Part shown: positions 55,644 through 64,000 of the stretch, in pieces
How the letters are laid out: every line of letters starts with the position of its first letter
How positions within the stretch are numbered: position 1 is the first letter of the stretch
From: Acinetobacter higginsii
GTDB taxonomy: Bacteria; Pseudomonadota; Gammaproteobacteria; Pseudomonadales; Moraxellaceae
NCBI RefSeq assembly: GCF_000369525.1
Contig: NZ_KB850072.1
Location: 1,486,760-1,550,759, forward strand
Length of the DNA: 64,000 nucleotides
Direction of reading: 5' to 3'
The notes under the pieces: model-generated
What the model was told of the DNA's origin: nothing
The model's database searches: none
What the model saw: only the letters and a program-made list of their open reading frames with translations
Translations under genes and position numbers: made by a program

Positions 55644-58118
55644 ATGAAACATCAGTTTAAATTTAATCCTTTAGCAACAGCTATTTTGACACTCTTGTGC
55701 GGCGGCTCGATTCAATCAGGTTTCGCGGCGCAAGCTGATGCTGTCTCTACGCTTGACAATAAACAGCTCAAAGCTGCCATTCGACAGAATCAAGAACAGC
55801 AAAACCAAGAAAGTTATCCTGGGGAAAGTTTTTTCCAGCAATATTATGTAGATAAATCTGCACCAGAAGCGCAATTACGTGACAATCATTATTTAAGCTC
55901 TTCATTTTGCCAAGGGACTTGGGTCACCCCAATCAACCCTGAAACAAAAGCTGGTAATGCAAATACGACCACTTCTGTGCTCACCGCTGATTATGGACAT
56001 TACAACCCGACAGGTGATTCTGTTTTACAAGGCAATGTAGTCATTGATCAAGAAGGCCGAACCATTCGTGCCGATCAAGTTACAATTGATTCGACACAAA
56101 CATTTGCCAATGCCGAAGGTCGTGTTCAAGTTGCTCAATCAGGATTACTTACCCAAAGTGATGCGATTAACTATAATTTAAAAACCCAAACTGGTGATTT
56201 AAACAATAGTTTCTATATCTCTGAACAACAGCATGCGCATGGCCATGCCAGTCAAATAAAACGGGAAAATCAGAATTTAGTCATTTTTAAGGACGCGAGC
56301 TATACCGCTTGTCCCCCCGAGCAAAAACCTGCATGGAAAATTCAGGCCAAAGAAATTGAGCTAAACCAAGATACAGGTCGCGGTGTAACCCGCGGCACCA
56401 AGCTTTATGTCAAAGATGTACCTATACTTGCAGTTCCATATTTCAACTTTCCGATTGATGACCGACGCACTACGGGTTTATTGAGTCCAAATTTTGGCTA
56501 TAGCAATGATGGTGGTGCGCAGCTAATCACGCCTGTTTATCTCAATCTTGCGCCAAACTATGATCTCACACTCACCCCGATCTACATGAGCAAACGTGGC
56601 CCGAAATTAGATGCTGACTTCCGCTATATGACCGAAAACTTTGGTGCGGGTCGTATTTGGGGGGGCTATATCGCCAAAGATGATCAATATGGCGGCGAAG
56701 CACGTGATGACCTTCATTTTGTTCATAATTGGAAAATCGATAATCAATGGTCGACCAATTTAGAATATAACTACGCATCAGATAAAGATTACTTCGCAGA
56801 CTTCAATAATAATCCGAACGCACGAACCGATCTAAACTTACGTCGTGCTTGGGAACTGAATTACCAAAATGGAATTCCAGGTCTTAAAGCTCAGTTAAAG
56901 GTTGAAGATTTCCAAACCTTAGACAAAACCATTAAAGATGTCGATAGACCATACGCTCGACTTCCACAATTCTTACTAAACTACGTGACCGGTGATCCAC
57001 AAGGTCTACAATACGAGTTTAATAACGATACCGCTTATTTCAAAAAGTCTGTAGATGATGGATCTGCACTAGAGTCAAGTGGTACGCGTATTTACAACCA
57101 GTTTGCAGTTCGTTACAACTATTTAACCCCTTCTTGGTTCTATGTCGTCCCAGAAGTCTCTGTACGCAGTATTAACACCTTCTACGATCAAGACTCAAAA
57201 GAAGGCCGTGGACTGTCCGCTTCTGATGATTTAGAGAAATCAGTTGTTGTTCCCCAATTCACTCTTGCCACAGGCTTAACGTTCGAGAAAGAAGGTAAAT
57301 ATTTACAAAGTATTTCTCCTCGTGCTTTTTATGCGTACTCACCTTATAAGAATCAAGATGATCATCCAAACTTTGATTCGACTACAGCGTCGATCAACTA
57401 TGATCAGTTGTTCAACCCATATCGCTTCTATGGGCATGACCGTCTAGATGACAATAACTTCTTGTCGCTCGGTGTGACTTATAGCTTGCTGGATACTGAA
57501 GGCCTAGAGCGCATTAAAGCAAGCATTGGTCAAAGTTATTACTTTAGTGACCGTCGTGTCAGTCTAAATGAAAAACTCGATGAATTTGACACCCAAACAC
57601 GTACCGGTCCCATCATTAGCTTATCCAGCCAACTGAATCAGAACGTTACCATTAGCTCTAACTCTGCATGGATGTCGAATGGCGAAAATGCACAGCGCGA
57701 TTTCCAAGCTTACTATACGGGTGACAAAGGTAATCTTTACAACTTAGGCTATTTTTACCGTAAAGATATCCCAGATCGACAAGATTCTTATGACCAAGTT
57801 GTTGCATCCTTTATACAACCTGTAAAAGACAATTGGCGTATTATGGGTCATGCTCAATACGACATTGATAATAATGTGATGCGTGAATATTTACTTGGTG
57901 TAAATTACGAGTCATGTTGTTGGGCTGTCTCAGTTTATGGTCGTTCTTACTACAATGATCTGGATGATCCAAACACCCCAGGCGTTCGTAAAAAGAATGC
58001 TGTTATGGCTGAATTCACCCTAAAAGGTCTCGGTGCTTTAAACAATAAGCTTGCTTCTCTCCTAGAAAACAGAGTTTTAGGTTTCAACAAAATTAATCAA
58101 TCTTGGACACAACGTTAA
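55644..58118 (+). CDS. lptD: LPS-assembly protein LptD
   Basis: An 824-residue outer membrane beta-barrel that, with LptE, inserts lipooligosaccharide. A signal peptide (residues 1-30) precedes an OstA jellyroll (about 110-240, YNPTGDSVLQGNVVIDQEGRTIRADQVTID) and the C-terminal barrel. Cys residues in FCQGTW and in the adjacent Cys-Cys pair of NYESCCWAVSVYG are the disulphide-forming positions. ATG 55,644 is preferred over a TTG at 55,629. The surA gene overlaps its stop. Confidence 0.96.
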   Translation: MKHQFKFNPLATAILTLLCGGSIQSGFAAQADAVSTLDNKQLKAAIRQNQEQQNQESYPGESFFQQYYVDKSAPEAQLRDNHYLSSSFCQGTWVTPINPETKAGNANTTTSVLTADYGHYNPTGDSVLQGNVVIDQEGRTIRADQVTIDSTQTFANAEGRVQVAQSGLLTQSDAINYNLKTQTGDLNNSFYISEQQHAHGHASQIKRENQNLVIFKDASYTACPPEQKPAWKIQAKEIELNQDTGRGVTRGTKLYVKDVPILAVPYFNFPIDDRRTTGLLSPNFGYSNDGGAQLITPVYLNLAPNYDLTLTPIYMSKRGPKLDADFRYMTENFGAGRIWGGYIAKDDQYGGEARDDLHFVHNWKIDNQWSTNLEYNYASDKDYFADFNNNPNARTDLNLRRAWELNYQNGIPGLKAQLKVEDFQTLDKTIKDVDRPYARLPQFLLNYVTGDPQGLQYEFNNDTAYFKKSVDDGSALESSGTRIYNQFAVRYNYLTPSWFYVVPEVSVRSINTFYDQDSKEGRGLSASDDLEKSVVVPQFTLATGLTFEKEGKYLQSISPRAFYAYSPYKNQDDHPNFDSTTASINYDQLFNPYRFYGHDRLDDNNFLSLGVTYSLLDTEGLERIKASIGQSYYFSDRRVSLNEKLDEFDTQTRTGPIISLSSQLNQNVTISSNSAWMSNGENAQRDFQAYYTGDKGNLYNLGYFYRKDIPDRQDSYDQVVASFIQPVKDNWRIMGHAQYDIDNNVMREYLLGVNYESCCWAVSVYGRSYYNDLDDPNTPGVRKKNAVMAEFTLKGLGALNNKLASLLENRVLGFNKINQSWTQR

Positions 58119-59431
58119 TGAAGATAAAACCTTTTCAACATATCTTTAAAGCAACTGTTCTCGCTGCCCTAATTTCTTCATCAATGCAAAGCTTTGCACA
58201 GCCTACGGATGAGGTTGTTGCCATTGTAGATAGTAGTGTCATTCTAAAAAGTGATTTAGAACAAGGGATTGCTGAAACAGAACACCAGTTGAAAGCACAA
58301 AACAAAACTGTTCCTCCACAACAGTATTTACAAATGCAAGTGCTTGATCAACTCATCATTCGCCAAGCTCAATTAGAGCAAGTGAAGCGTTATGGCATTA
58401 AGCCTGATGAAAAGAGCTTAAATGCTGCCGTACTAAAAGTCGCAAATCAATCAGGTGCAAATACTCTTGAAGCATTTCAACAAAAGTTAGATGCAATTGC
58501 ACCGGGTACATATGAAAACTTGCGCAACCGTGTCGCAGAAGATTTAGCCATTGGTCGTTTACGTCAGCAACAAGTGATGTCACGTATTAAAATCAGTGAT
58601 CATGATGTTGAAAACTTCCTTAAATCACCAGAAGGTCAAGCTGCGCTAGGTACTCAAGTCCATGTAATTCACATGCGCATTTCGGGTGAAAATAACAATG
58701 AAGTACAGCAAGTCGCGCAACAGGTAAAACAATCTCTCACAACAAGTGATGACACCAAATCGATTAGCTCTAAGCTATCAACAACTTCAGTGAAAGTCGA
58801 TGGTGCTGACATGGGTTTCCGCTCATTATCAGAAATCCCAACGGAACTCTCAGCACGTATTGCCCCACTTCAAGTTGGACAAACCACCGAGTTAATCAAT
58901 GTTCGTGATGGTGTGCATGTATTAAAGCTACTTGAACGTAAGCAAAACGAACAAAAAGCACTAGTCTCTCAATACCAGACACGCCATATCCTGATCCAAC
59001 CCTCTGAAGTTGTAAGCATAGATCGCGCTAAGCAAATGATCGATAGCCTATACAACCGTGCTAAGGCGGGTGAAGATTTCGCAACACTTGCTGCAACCTA
59101 CTCAAATGACACAGGTTCAGCACGGGATGGTGGTAGCTTAGGTTGGGTAAGTCCAGGCGTAATGGTACCTGAATTTGAAAAGGTGATGAAAGAAACACCT
59201 GTTGGGCAAATCAGCAAGCCATTCCAAAGTCAATTCGGCTGGCATATTTTACAAGTCATGGATACTCGTGAACAGGATATGACCAAAGAAGTTCAGGAAC
59301 GTATGGCACGCCAGATCTTAGGTGAACGTCAGTTCGATACCGAAGTTGATAGCTGGATGCGTGAACTTCGTGCGAATGCCTACGTTGAAATCAAAGATGC
59401 AAGCTTAGACTCAAAAGCACAGCAAAAATAA
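58118..59431 (+). CDS. surA: Peptidylprolyl isomerase / chaperone SurA
   Basis: A 437-residue periplasmic chaperone for outer membrane barrels such as LptD. Signal peptide ends at SFAQP (near residue 29). An N-terminal SurA_N domain follows (about 35-160), then two parvulin-type PPIC domains: the first (QVHVIHMRISG) is degenerate and the second (RHILIQPSEVVSID... GGSLGWVSPG...) complete. The ATG shares a base with the lptD stop (TAATG). Confidence 0.93.
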   Translation: MKIKPFQHIFKATVLAALISSSMQSFAQPTDEVVAIVDSSVILKSDLEQGIAETEHQLKAQNKTVPPQQYLQMQVLDQLIIRQAQLEQVKRYGIKPDEKSLNAAVLKVANQSGANTLEAFQQKLDAIAPGTYENLRNRVAEDLAIGRLRQQQVMSRIKISDHDVENFLKSPEGQAALGTQVHVIHMRISGENNNEVQQVAQQVKQSLTTSDDTKSISSKLSTTSVKVDGADMGFRSLSEIPTELSARIAPLQVGQTTELINVRDGVHVLKLLERKQNEQKALVSQYQTRHILIQPSEVVSIDRAKQMIDSLYNRAKAGEDFATLAATYSNDTGSARDGGSLGWVSPGVMVPEFEKVMKETPVGQISKPFQSQFGWHILQVMDTREQDMTKEVQERMARQILGERQFDTEVDSWMRELRANAYVEIKDASLDSKAQQK

Positions 59432-59442
59432 ATATGCAGAAT

Positions 59443-59522
59443 AAAAATGCCAGCAATTCGCTGGCATTTTTTATTTAAAAAATTAATCAATTAAAAAAAT
59501 AGCGGCAATTGCCGCTATTTTT
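59443..59522. terminator. Two hairpin terminators between surA and fba
   Basis: AAATGCCAG/CTGGCATTT followed by six T at 59,443-59,472 ends surA. A second perfect 12-bp palindrome-like stem (AAATAGCGGCAA/TTGCCGCTATTT) at 59,493-59,522 with A-run and T-run ends the convergent aldolase gene. Confidence 0.85.
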
Positions 59523-59538
59523 CCATATTACAAATTGA

Positions 59539-60576
59539 TTATTTGTAACGATCAACCATTTTCTCTAAAGAAATTGGACGAATCTTATCTGCATTACCAG
59601 ATGTACCAAATGAATTATAACGATCCACACAGATTTGCTTCATTGCTTCAACTGTTTCACCAAAGAATTTACGCGGGTCAAATTCACTTGGTTTTTCAGC
59701 CATCATACGACGCATTGCGCCAGTAGAAGCCAAACGTAGATCGGTATCAATATTAATCTTTCGTACACCGTGCTTAATCGCTTCTACAAGCTGATCTACA
59801 GGTACACCATAAGTTTCTTTAATATCGCCACCATACTGGTTAATCACCGCCAACCACTCTTGCGGTACTGAGCTTGAACCATGCATTACAAGATGCGTAT
59901 TTGGTAACGCAGCATGAATTTCTTTAATGCGATCAATAGCCAAGATATCGCCTGTAGGTGGACGTGTAAACTTGTACGCACCGTGCGAAGTACCGACAGC
60001 AATCGCCAAAGCATCAACATTGGTATCCGCAACAAACTGAGTTGCTTCTTCAACTGAAGTTAACAGCTGAGAGTGGTCAAGTACGCCTTCTGCGCCCACA
60101 CCATCTTCTTCACCCGCCAGACCAGTTTCAAGGCTACCCAAGCAACCAATCTCACCTTCAACTGAAACGCCACACGCATGTGCCATCGCTACAACACGAC
60201 GAGTTACATCAACATTGTAATCATAGGTTGTAGGCGTTTTACCGTCCGCACCCAATGAACCATCCATCATCACTGAGCTAAAACCCAATTGGATTGAACG
60301 TTGGCAAACATCAGGACTTGTACCATGATCTTGATGCATTACCACTGGAATATGTGGCCACTCTTCAATCGCAGCTAAAATAAGATGACGTAAGAATGGT
60401 GCACCCGCATATTTACGCGCACCAGCCGAAGCTTGCACGATAACAGGTGAATTCGTTGCATCTGCAGCGAGCATGATTGCGCGCATTTGTTCTAAATTGT
60501 TTACGTTAAACGCTGGTACGCCGTAGTTATGTTCTGCAGCGTGATCCAAGAGCTGGCGCATTGAAATTAGAGCCAT
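59539..60576 (-). CDS. fba: Fructose-bisphosphate aldolase, class II
   Basis: A 345-residue zinc aldolase that splits fructose 1,6-bisphosphate into triose phosphates and works mainly in gluconeogenesis in Acinetobacter. Zinc ligand histidines lie in [10 protein letters not shown] near 79-88 and in the HGSSSVPQ segment near 214-221; SVMMDGSL near 100 and VEGEIGCLG near 135 are the class II signatures. It matches the CbbA-like subtype. GGGAGGA Shine-Dalgarno. Monocistronic. Confidence 0.95.
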   Translation of the reverse strand: MALISMRQLLDHAAEHNYGVPAFNVNNLEQMRAIMLAADATNSPVIVQASAGARKYAGAPFLRHLILAAIEEWPHIPVVMHQDHGTSPDVCQRSIQLGFSSVMMDGSLGADGKTPTTYDYNVDVTRRVVAMAHACGVSVEGEIGCLGSLETGLAGEEDGVGAEGVLDHSQLLTSVEEATQFVADTNVDALAIAVGTSHGAYKFTRPPTGDILAIDRIKEIHAALPNTHLVMHGSSSVPQEWLAVINQYGGDIKETYGVPVDQLVEAIKHGVRKINIDTDLRLASTGAMRRMMAEKPSEFDPRKFFGETVEAMKQICVDRYNSFGTSGNADKIRPISLEKMVDRYK

Positions 60577-60705
60577 AATATCCTCCCAGGTAATGCGCCA
60601 TATTCTACATGCTGATCTATTTCAATTCAGCAAATAATCACAGTAATTATAAAAAAATCTTTAATCTTTTGTGTAATTTGAGTTGTTATTCTGACTAAAT
60701 AATCA

Positions 60706-60738
60706 AAAAGGCCAAATCACAGTATGATTTGGCCTTTT
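60706..60738. terminator. Terminator downstream of the DEAD-box helicase
   Basis: 14-bp stem AAAAGGCCAAATCA/TGATTTGGCCTTTT with a 5-base loop. Lies between the helicase and the fba promoter. Confidence 0.85.
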
Positions 60739-60786
60739 GCTTAAAAGATATTGCGCTTAAATACATCCAATAAAATGGATCAAGAC

Positions 60787-61938
60787 TTAGCAATAACCCT
60801 CTAAACGCGTTAATGGTAATTTTTTACCAATCGCTTTTTCAATTTCTGGCAAATAGAATGCATCATCTTCCGACAGGAAACTGATACTCACACCCTGCGC
60901 GCCAGCACGCCCTGTACGACCAATACGATGTACATAGTCATCAGACTGTTCAGGCAAAGTAAAGTTAATCACATGCGAAACACCATCCACATGAATACCG
61001 CGACCAGCAACATCAGTTGCGATCATAATATTGTTCTTGCCTTGTTTGAATTGGTCTAGCATTTTTAAACGCTTATCTTGTGCAATTTCACCAGATAACA
61101 TACCAACTTTATAACCATCACGTTTCAAATGGTCATACAAACGGCGTACCTGATCTCGACGATTTGCAAAGATCATGACTTTATCAATTGGCTCTTCACG
61201 CAAAATATCTTGCAATAACTTGTATTTATCTTGTTTAGCAACCACATACACACGTTGCTCAACGTCGTTATTGGTTTTTTGCTCAGGTTCAATTTCTACC
61301 GTTACAGGCTCGAACAACCATTGACGTGCCAAATTAAGAACATCATAGCTAAATGTTGCAGAGAACATTAAAGTTTGACGCTGCTCTTTAAATGGTGAAT
61401 AACGAACAATTCGTTTAACCGATGGAATAAAGCCCATATCCAACAAACGATCTGCTTCATCAATCACCAGAAATTCAATTTTATCCAACCAAACTTCTTT
61501 TTGCTCCACAAAATCGATCAAACGTCCTGGTGTTGCAACAATGATATCAACAAAGTTTCGATCCAACATTTTCTTTTGTTTTTCAAAATCTACGCCGCCC
61601 AATAAGGTCACAAGATGTAGATTTGAAAACTTGGTTAATGCTTGCGCATCACTTTCAATCTGTAATGCCAACTCTCGTGTCGGCGCTAGAATTAACGCAC
61701 GTGGCTCACCACGGAATCGTTGCTCTTGAACTGGATTATTGAGTAGATCATTGATCACACTAACCAAAAAGGCAGCTGTTTTTCCTGTGCCTGTTTGTGC
61801 TCGACCAATAGCATCATGCCCTGCTAATGTATATTTTAAAACCTTTTGCTGAATTGGGGTCATTTGTGTAAAACCCAAAGCATCAATCGCTTTCTTCAAC
61901 TGCGGATGTAAATTTAAGGTTTCAAAACCAGATGTCAT
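60787..61938 (-). CDS. DEAD-box ATP-dependent RNA helicase (RhlB/RhlE type)
   Basis: A 383-residue RNA helicase. The Q-motif GFTQMTPIQ lies near 23-31, motif I AQTGTGKT near 46-53, DEAD in VIDEADRLLDMGF, SAT in FSATF, and HRIGRTGRAG near the C terminus. ATG 61,938 is better than a start at 61,989 that adds 17 residues before the Q-motif region. It probably unwinds mRNA or rRNA, as RhlB or RhlE. The short C-terminal tail resembles RhlB. Confidence 0.9.
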   Translation of the reverse strand: MTSGFETLNLHPQLKKAIDALGFTQMTPIQQKVLKYTLAGHDAIGRAQTGTGKTAAFLVSVINDLLNNPVQEQRFRGEPRALILAPTRELALQIESDAQALTKFSNLHLVTLLGGVDFEKQKKMLDRNFVDIIVATPGRLIDFVEQKEVWLDKIEFLVIDEADRLLDMGFIPSVKRIVRYSPFKEQRQTLMFSATFSYDVLNLARQWLFEPVTVEIEPEQKTNNDVEQRVYVVAKQDKYKLLQDILREEPIDKVMIFANRRDQVRRLYDHLKRDGYKVGMLSGEIAQDKRLKMLDQFKQGKNNIMIATDVAGRGIHVDGVSHVINFTLPEQSDDYVHRIGRTGRAGAQGVSISFLSEDDAFYLPEIEKAIGKKLPLTRLEGYC

Positions 61939-61996
61939 ATATGCTCTCGAACCATCAACGACCAAAAGAAAGTCATTATTATAAACCATAAAAAAT

Positions 61997-62028
61997 AAAA
62001 ACGCCCCAATAAGATTGGGGCGTTTTTT
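61997..62028 (-). terminator. Terminator of the cold-shock gene
   Basis: Stem ACGCCCCAAT/ATTGGGGCGT with a 3-base loop; A-run/T-run on both sides. Confidence 0.85.
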
Positions 62029-62047
62029 ATTGCGTTAAGGCAACAAA

Positions 62048-62260
62048 TTAGTCTAAAGGCTGAACGTTTTCAGCCTGGAAACCTTTTTGTCCTTGAACAA
62101 CACTGAATTCTACGCGTTGACCGTCACGTAAAGAACGGTGGCCATCACCCATAATTGCGCGGAAATGAACAAATACGTCATCACCACCATTACGCTGAAT
62201 AAAACCAAAGCCTTTAGTGTCGTTAAACCACTTTACTACGCCTTGTTCACGAGCTGTCAT
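62048..62260 (-). CDS. Cold-shock domain protein (CspA family)
   Basis: A 70-residue RNA chaperone with the RNP1 KGFGFIQR at about 16-23 and the RNP2 DVFVHFRAI near 28-36. It binds single-stranded RNA and melts structure at low temperature. It is followed by its terminator. The 357-base upstream gap could carry a long leader. Confidence 0.92.
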   Translation of the reverse strand: MTAREQGVVKWFNDTKGFGFIQRNGGDDVFVHFRAIMGDGHRSLRDGQRVEFSVVQGQKGFQAENVQPLD

Positions 62261-62617
62261 AAGTCAATCCTCAGATATTGAAAGATAAGGACCTTCCGGT
62301 GTTGCAAACAGCAGAGCCAACAAGGTTTTAAAATATTTATAATTTTAAAGCTTGTAATCATTCTGTAAAACTATCAACAATTTCCGGTTACATCCATTTG
62401 TTATAGAGTTTAAAACAATTAATTTGCATTAAACAACTTTCTAAAACGCATCGAGCTTATCATGGGTTTATCACAATTAATAGAATTATTTTTAGTTATT
62501 TCCGATGTTTCTATCTGTTTTTTTCAATAATTTAGCTGTTTTTTTAATGAAATTTTTCTCTCAAAAATTACGCAAAAATTTGTTAAGATAATTTTGAATG
62601 AAGTGATTTAATCGTAT
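62261..62617. other. Divergent promoter region csp / TusA with long leader
   Basis: A 357-base AT-rich region between the two divergent starts, no ORF seen. The part near csp has short repeats of A/T tracts, and a GAGGATTG ribosome site precedes the csp start. A long 5' leader is usual for csp genes, but none was proved here. Confidence 0.55.
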
Positions 62618-62857
62618 ATGACCAACACATCCAACACACCCATCATTATTGATGCTTTAGGGCAACCTTGCCCAATGCCACTATTGATGTTGAAGCGCGC
62701 CTTAAAGAAAGCCAACGGCATACAACAATATCTATTGAAATCTTCTGATCCACATAGTGAAATTGATGTAACACGATATTGCCAAATTCAGCAACTTCAA
62801 TGTTTAACTCAGAAAATTTCAGATCGTGAATTTCACTATTTAATTGAATCTACGTGA
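62618..62857 (+). CDS. tusA: TusA-family sulfurtransferase
   Basis: A 79-residue sulphur carrier with the catalytic Cys in GQPCPMPLL (near residue 15-23). It may relay sulphur for tRNA thiolation or molybdenum cofactor. Short and typical in length. The neighbouring gene rpoH is 131 bases downstream in its own transcript. Confidence 0.85.
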   Translation: MTNTSNTPIIIDALGQPCPMPLLMLKRALKKANGIQQYLLKSSDPHSEIDVTRYCQIQQLQCLTQKISDREFHYLIEST

Positions 62858-62988
62858 TTCTTTGCTAAACTCTAGCTAAAGATAAACTAGATAACTTTAC
62901 ATTTTTATACTCAAATTTCCTTAGTGATGAAGAACATTCGCATTAAGATGAAATTGTTGACTTAAATACCATCCTATAAGGAGACTCC

Positions 62989-63858
62989 ATGACTACTGAC
63001 AGCAGCAATCAATTGATGCCCCTGTCATTGTCTGCGCCAGGCGTAAACCTTGGTGCATATATCAGTACTGTCAATCAAATTCCAATTCTAACTGCCGAGC
63101 AGGAAAAAGAACTTGCTGAGCGTTATTATTATGACCAAGATCTTGATGCTGCCAAACTATTGGTAATGTCACACCTACGCTTTGTTGTCCATATTGCACG
63201 TAGTTATGCAGGTTACGGATTGCCACAAGGCGATCTCATTCAAGAAGGTAACCTTGGATTAATGAAAGCGGTCAAACGCTTCGATCCAAATATGGGGGTT
63301 CGCTTAGTTTCTTTTGCAGTGCACTGGATTAAAGCCGAAATCCATGAATATGTGATTCGTAACTGGCGTATTGTCAAAATCGCAACGACCAAGGCACAAC
63401 GTAAATTATTCTTTAACTTACGTAGTCTTAAAAAATCAAGCAAACGACTCACTTTGGAAGAAGCGAAATCAATTGCCAATGATTTGAATGTCACACCAGA
63501 GCAAGTGCTCGAAATGGAAGGTCGCTTAACCGCTTATGATGCTGCTTTTGAAGCTCAAGGCGATGATGATGACGATACACCACATACAGCACCTGCACTG
63601 TATCTCGAGGATAATCGTTACGATCCTGCTCGATTAGTTGAAGAAGAAGACTACGAAGAACAAAGCACCACTGCCTTACATGAGGCAATGGATCAGCTTG
63701 ATGATCGTTCACGGAATATTTTACAACGTCGCTGGTTAGATGATGACAAATCAACTTTGCATGAACTGGCTGCAGAATATAATGTTTCCGCAGAACGTAT
63801 TCGCCAGCTTGAAAAGAATGCAATGGAAAAAATCAAAACCGCCATGTCTGCAAGTTAA
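62989..63858 (+). CDS. rpoH: RNA polymerase sigma factor RpoH (sigma-32)
   Basis: A 289-residue heat-shock sigma factor. Region 2 reads [54 protein letters not shown] (about 68-121), and region 4 reads [25 protein letters not shown] near 258-282. The RpoH box QRKLFFNLR lies near 136-144. The AAGGAG ribosome site is 8 bases upstream. Followed by a hairpin terminator. Confidence 0.96.
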   Translation: MTTDSSNQLMPLSLSAPGVNLGAYISTVNQIPILTAEQEKELAERYYYDQDLDAAKLLVMSHLRFVVHIARSYAGYGLPQGDLIQEGNLGLMKAVKRFDPNMGVRLVSFAVHWIKAEIHEYVIRNWRIVKIATTKAQRKLFFNLRSLKKSSKRLTLEEAKSIANDLNVTPEQVLEMEGRLTAYDAAFEAQGDDDDDTPHTAPALYLEDNRYDPARLVEEEDYEEQSTTALHEAMDQLDDRSRNILQRRWLDDDKSTLHELAAEYNVSAERIRQLEKNAMEKIKTAMSAS

Positions 63859-63872
63859 AATCGAATCAAACA

Positions 63873-63899
63873 CAAGGGCTTTAATGCCCTTTTGTTTTA
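63873..63899 (+). terminator. Terminator of rpoH
   Basis: Stem AAGGGC/GCCCTT with a six-base loop and T-rich tail, 15 bases after the stop. Confidence 0.75.
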
Positions 63900-64000
63900 T
63901 CTGGCTTTGTTTAAGCACCCGAATATGTTAACTTTGTTCATCAAATTTCCAGTTCCATTATCATTATGTGGATAGCTATCTCGGCGCTTAACCTTGCGCT

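Noticed and set aside
63941..64000. Minus-strand frame open from the window edge
   Set aside because: Only 19 codons are visible, without any recognisable motif, so a gene end cannot be distinguished from chance.
1..64000. CRISPR arrays, tRNA/rRNA genes, insertion sequences
   Set aside because: No regularly spaced direct repeats with unique spacers, no cloverleaf sequence, and no transposase frame were seen.

Overview
The window is a piece of a Gammaproteobacterial chromosome, most likely Acinetobacter. The evidence is AT-rich DNA, a detached gspH-gspI-gspJ-gspK cluster, amgK-murU divergent from lptD-surA, pilZ-tatD near holB, and rpsA-ihfB-lapA, together with protein sequences that read like those of this genus. 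I could not run a database search, so the genus is an inference.

Region 1 (1 to about 19,948) is the right-hand part of a temperate prophage; its left end lies outside the window. A lambda-like immunity region (about 8,316-9,537) holds a CI-type S24 repressor, a Cro-like protein and TTGCGTTT-type operators on both sides of the repressor gene. Leftward from it run a small Cys-containing protein, a hypothetical protein, a primase-polymerase/D5 helicase, and then a packaging and structural block: small HTH protein, TerS, two small membrane proteins in the position of lysis genes, TerL, and a T7-type head-tail connector cut by the window edge. Rightward from it runs a DNA metabolism module: DUF2800 nuclease-like protein, DUF2815 protein, AlpA-like HTH, DUF2303, family A DNA polymerase, PAPS-reductase-like protein, VRR-NUC nuclease and SNF2-type helicase. 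A tyrosine integrase lies at the right edge and reads inward, but it has lost its C-terminal catalytic part. The phage looks podovirus-like with its own replisome, and excision is probably impaired.

Region 2 (19,949-32,083) is metabolic and accessory chromosome: malate synthase G, ZapE, an AraC regulator divergent from a Baeyer-Villiger-type monooxygenase, a Bcr/CflA efflux pump with a convergent TetR gene, a LysO-like exporter, pyrF, and an XRE-cupin regulator divergent from azlC-azlD.

Region 3 (32,084-43,614) holds core genes on the minus strand: lapA, ihfB, rpsA, cmk, an SRPBCC protein, tadA, an enoyl-CoA hydratase family gene, ung, queD-like, the pseudopilin genes gspK-J-I-H, a TetR regulator, tatD and pilZ. 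The start of gspI carries an in-frame, regularly spaced palindromic repeat element. A small block of exported-protein genes (43,951-45,483) separates pilZ from holB.

Region 4 (45,668-64,000) is envelope and informational core: holB, kdsB, lpxK, msbA, exbD and exbB, parB-parA, rsmG, murU-amgK, lptD-surA, a class II aldolase, a DEAD-box RNA helicase, a cold-shock protein, a TusA-like carrier and rpoH. No rRNA, tRNA, CRISPR array or insertion sequence was seen.
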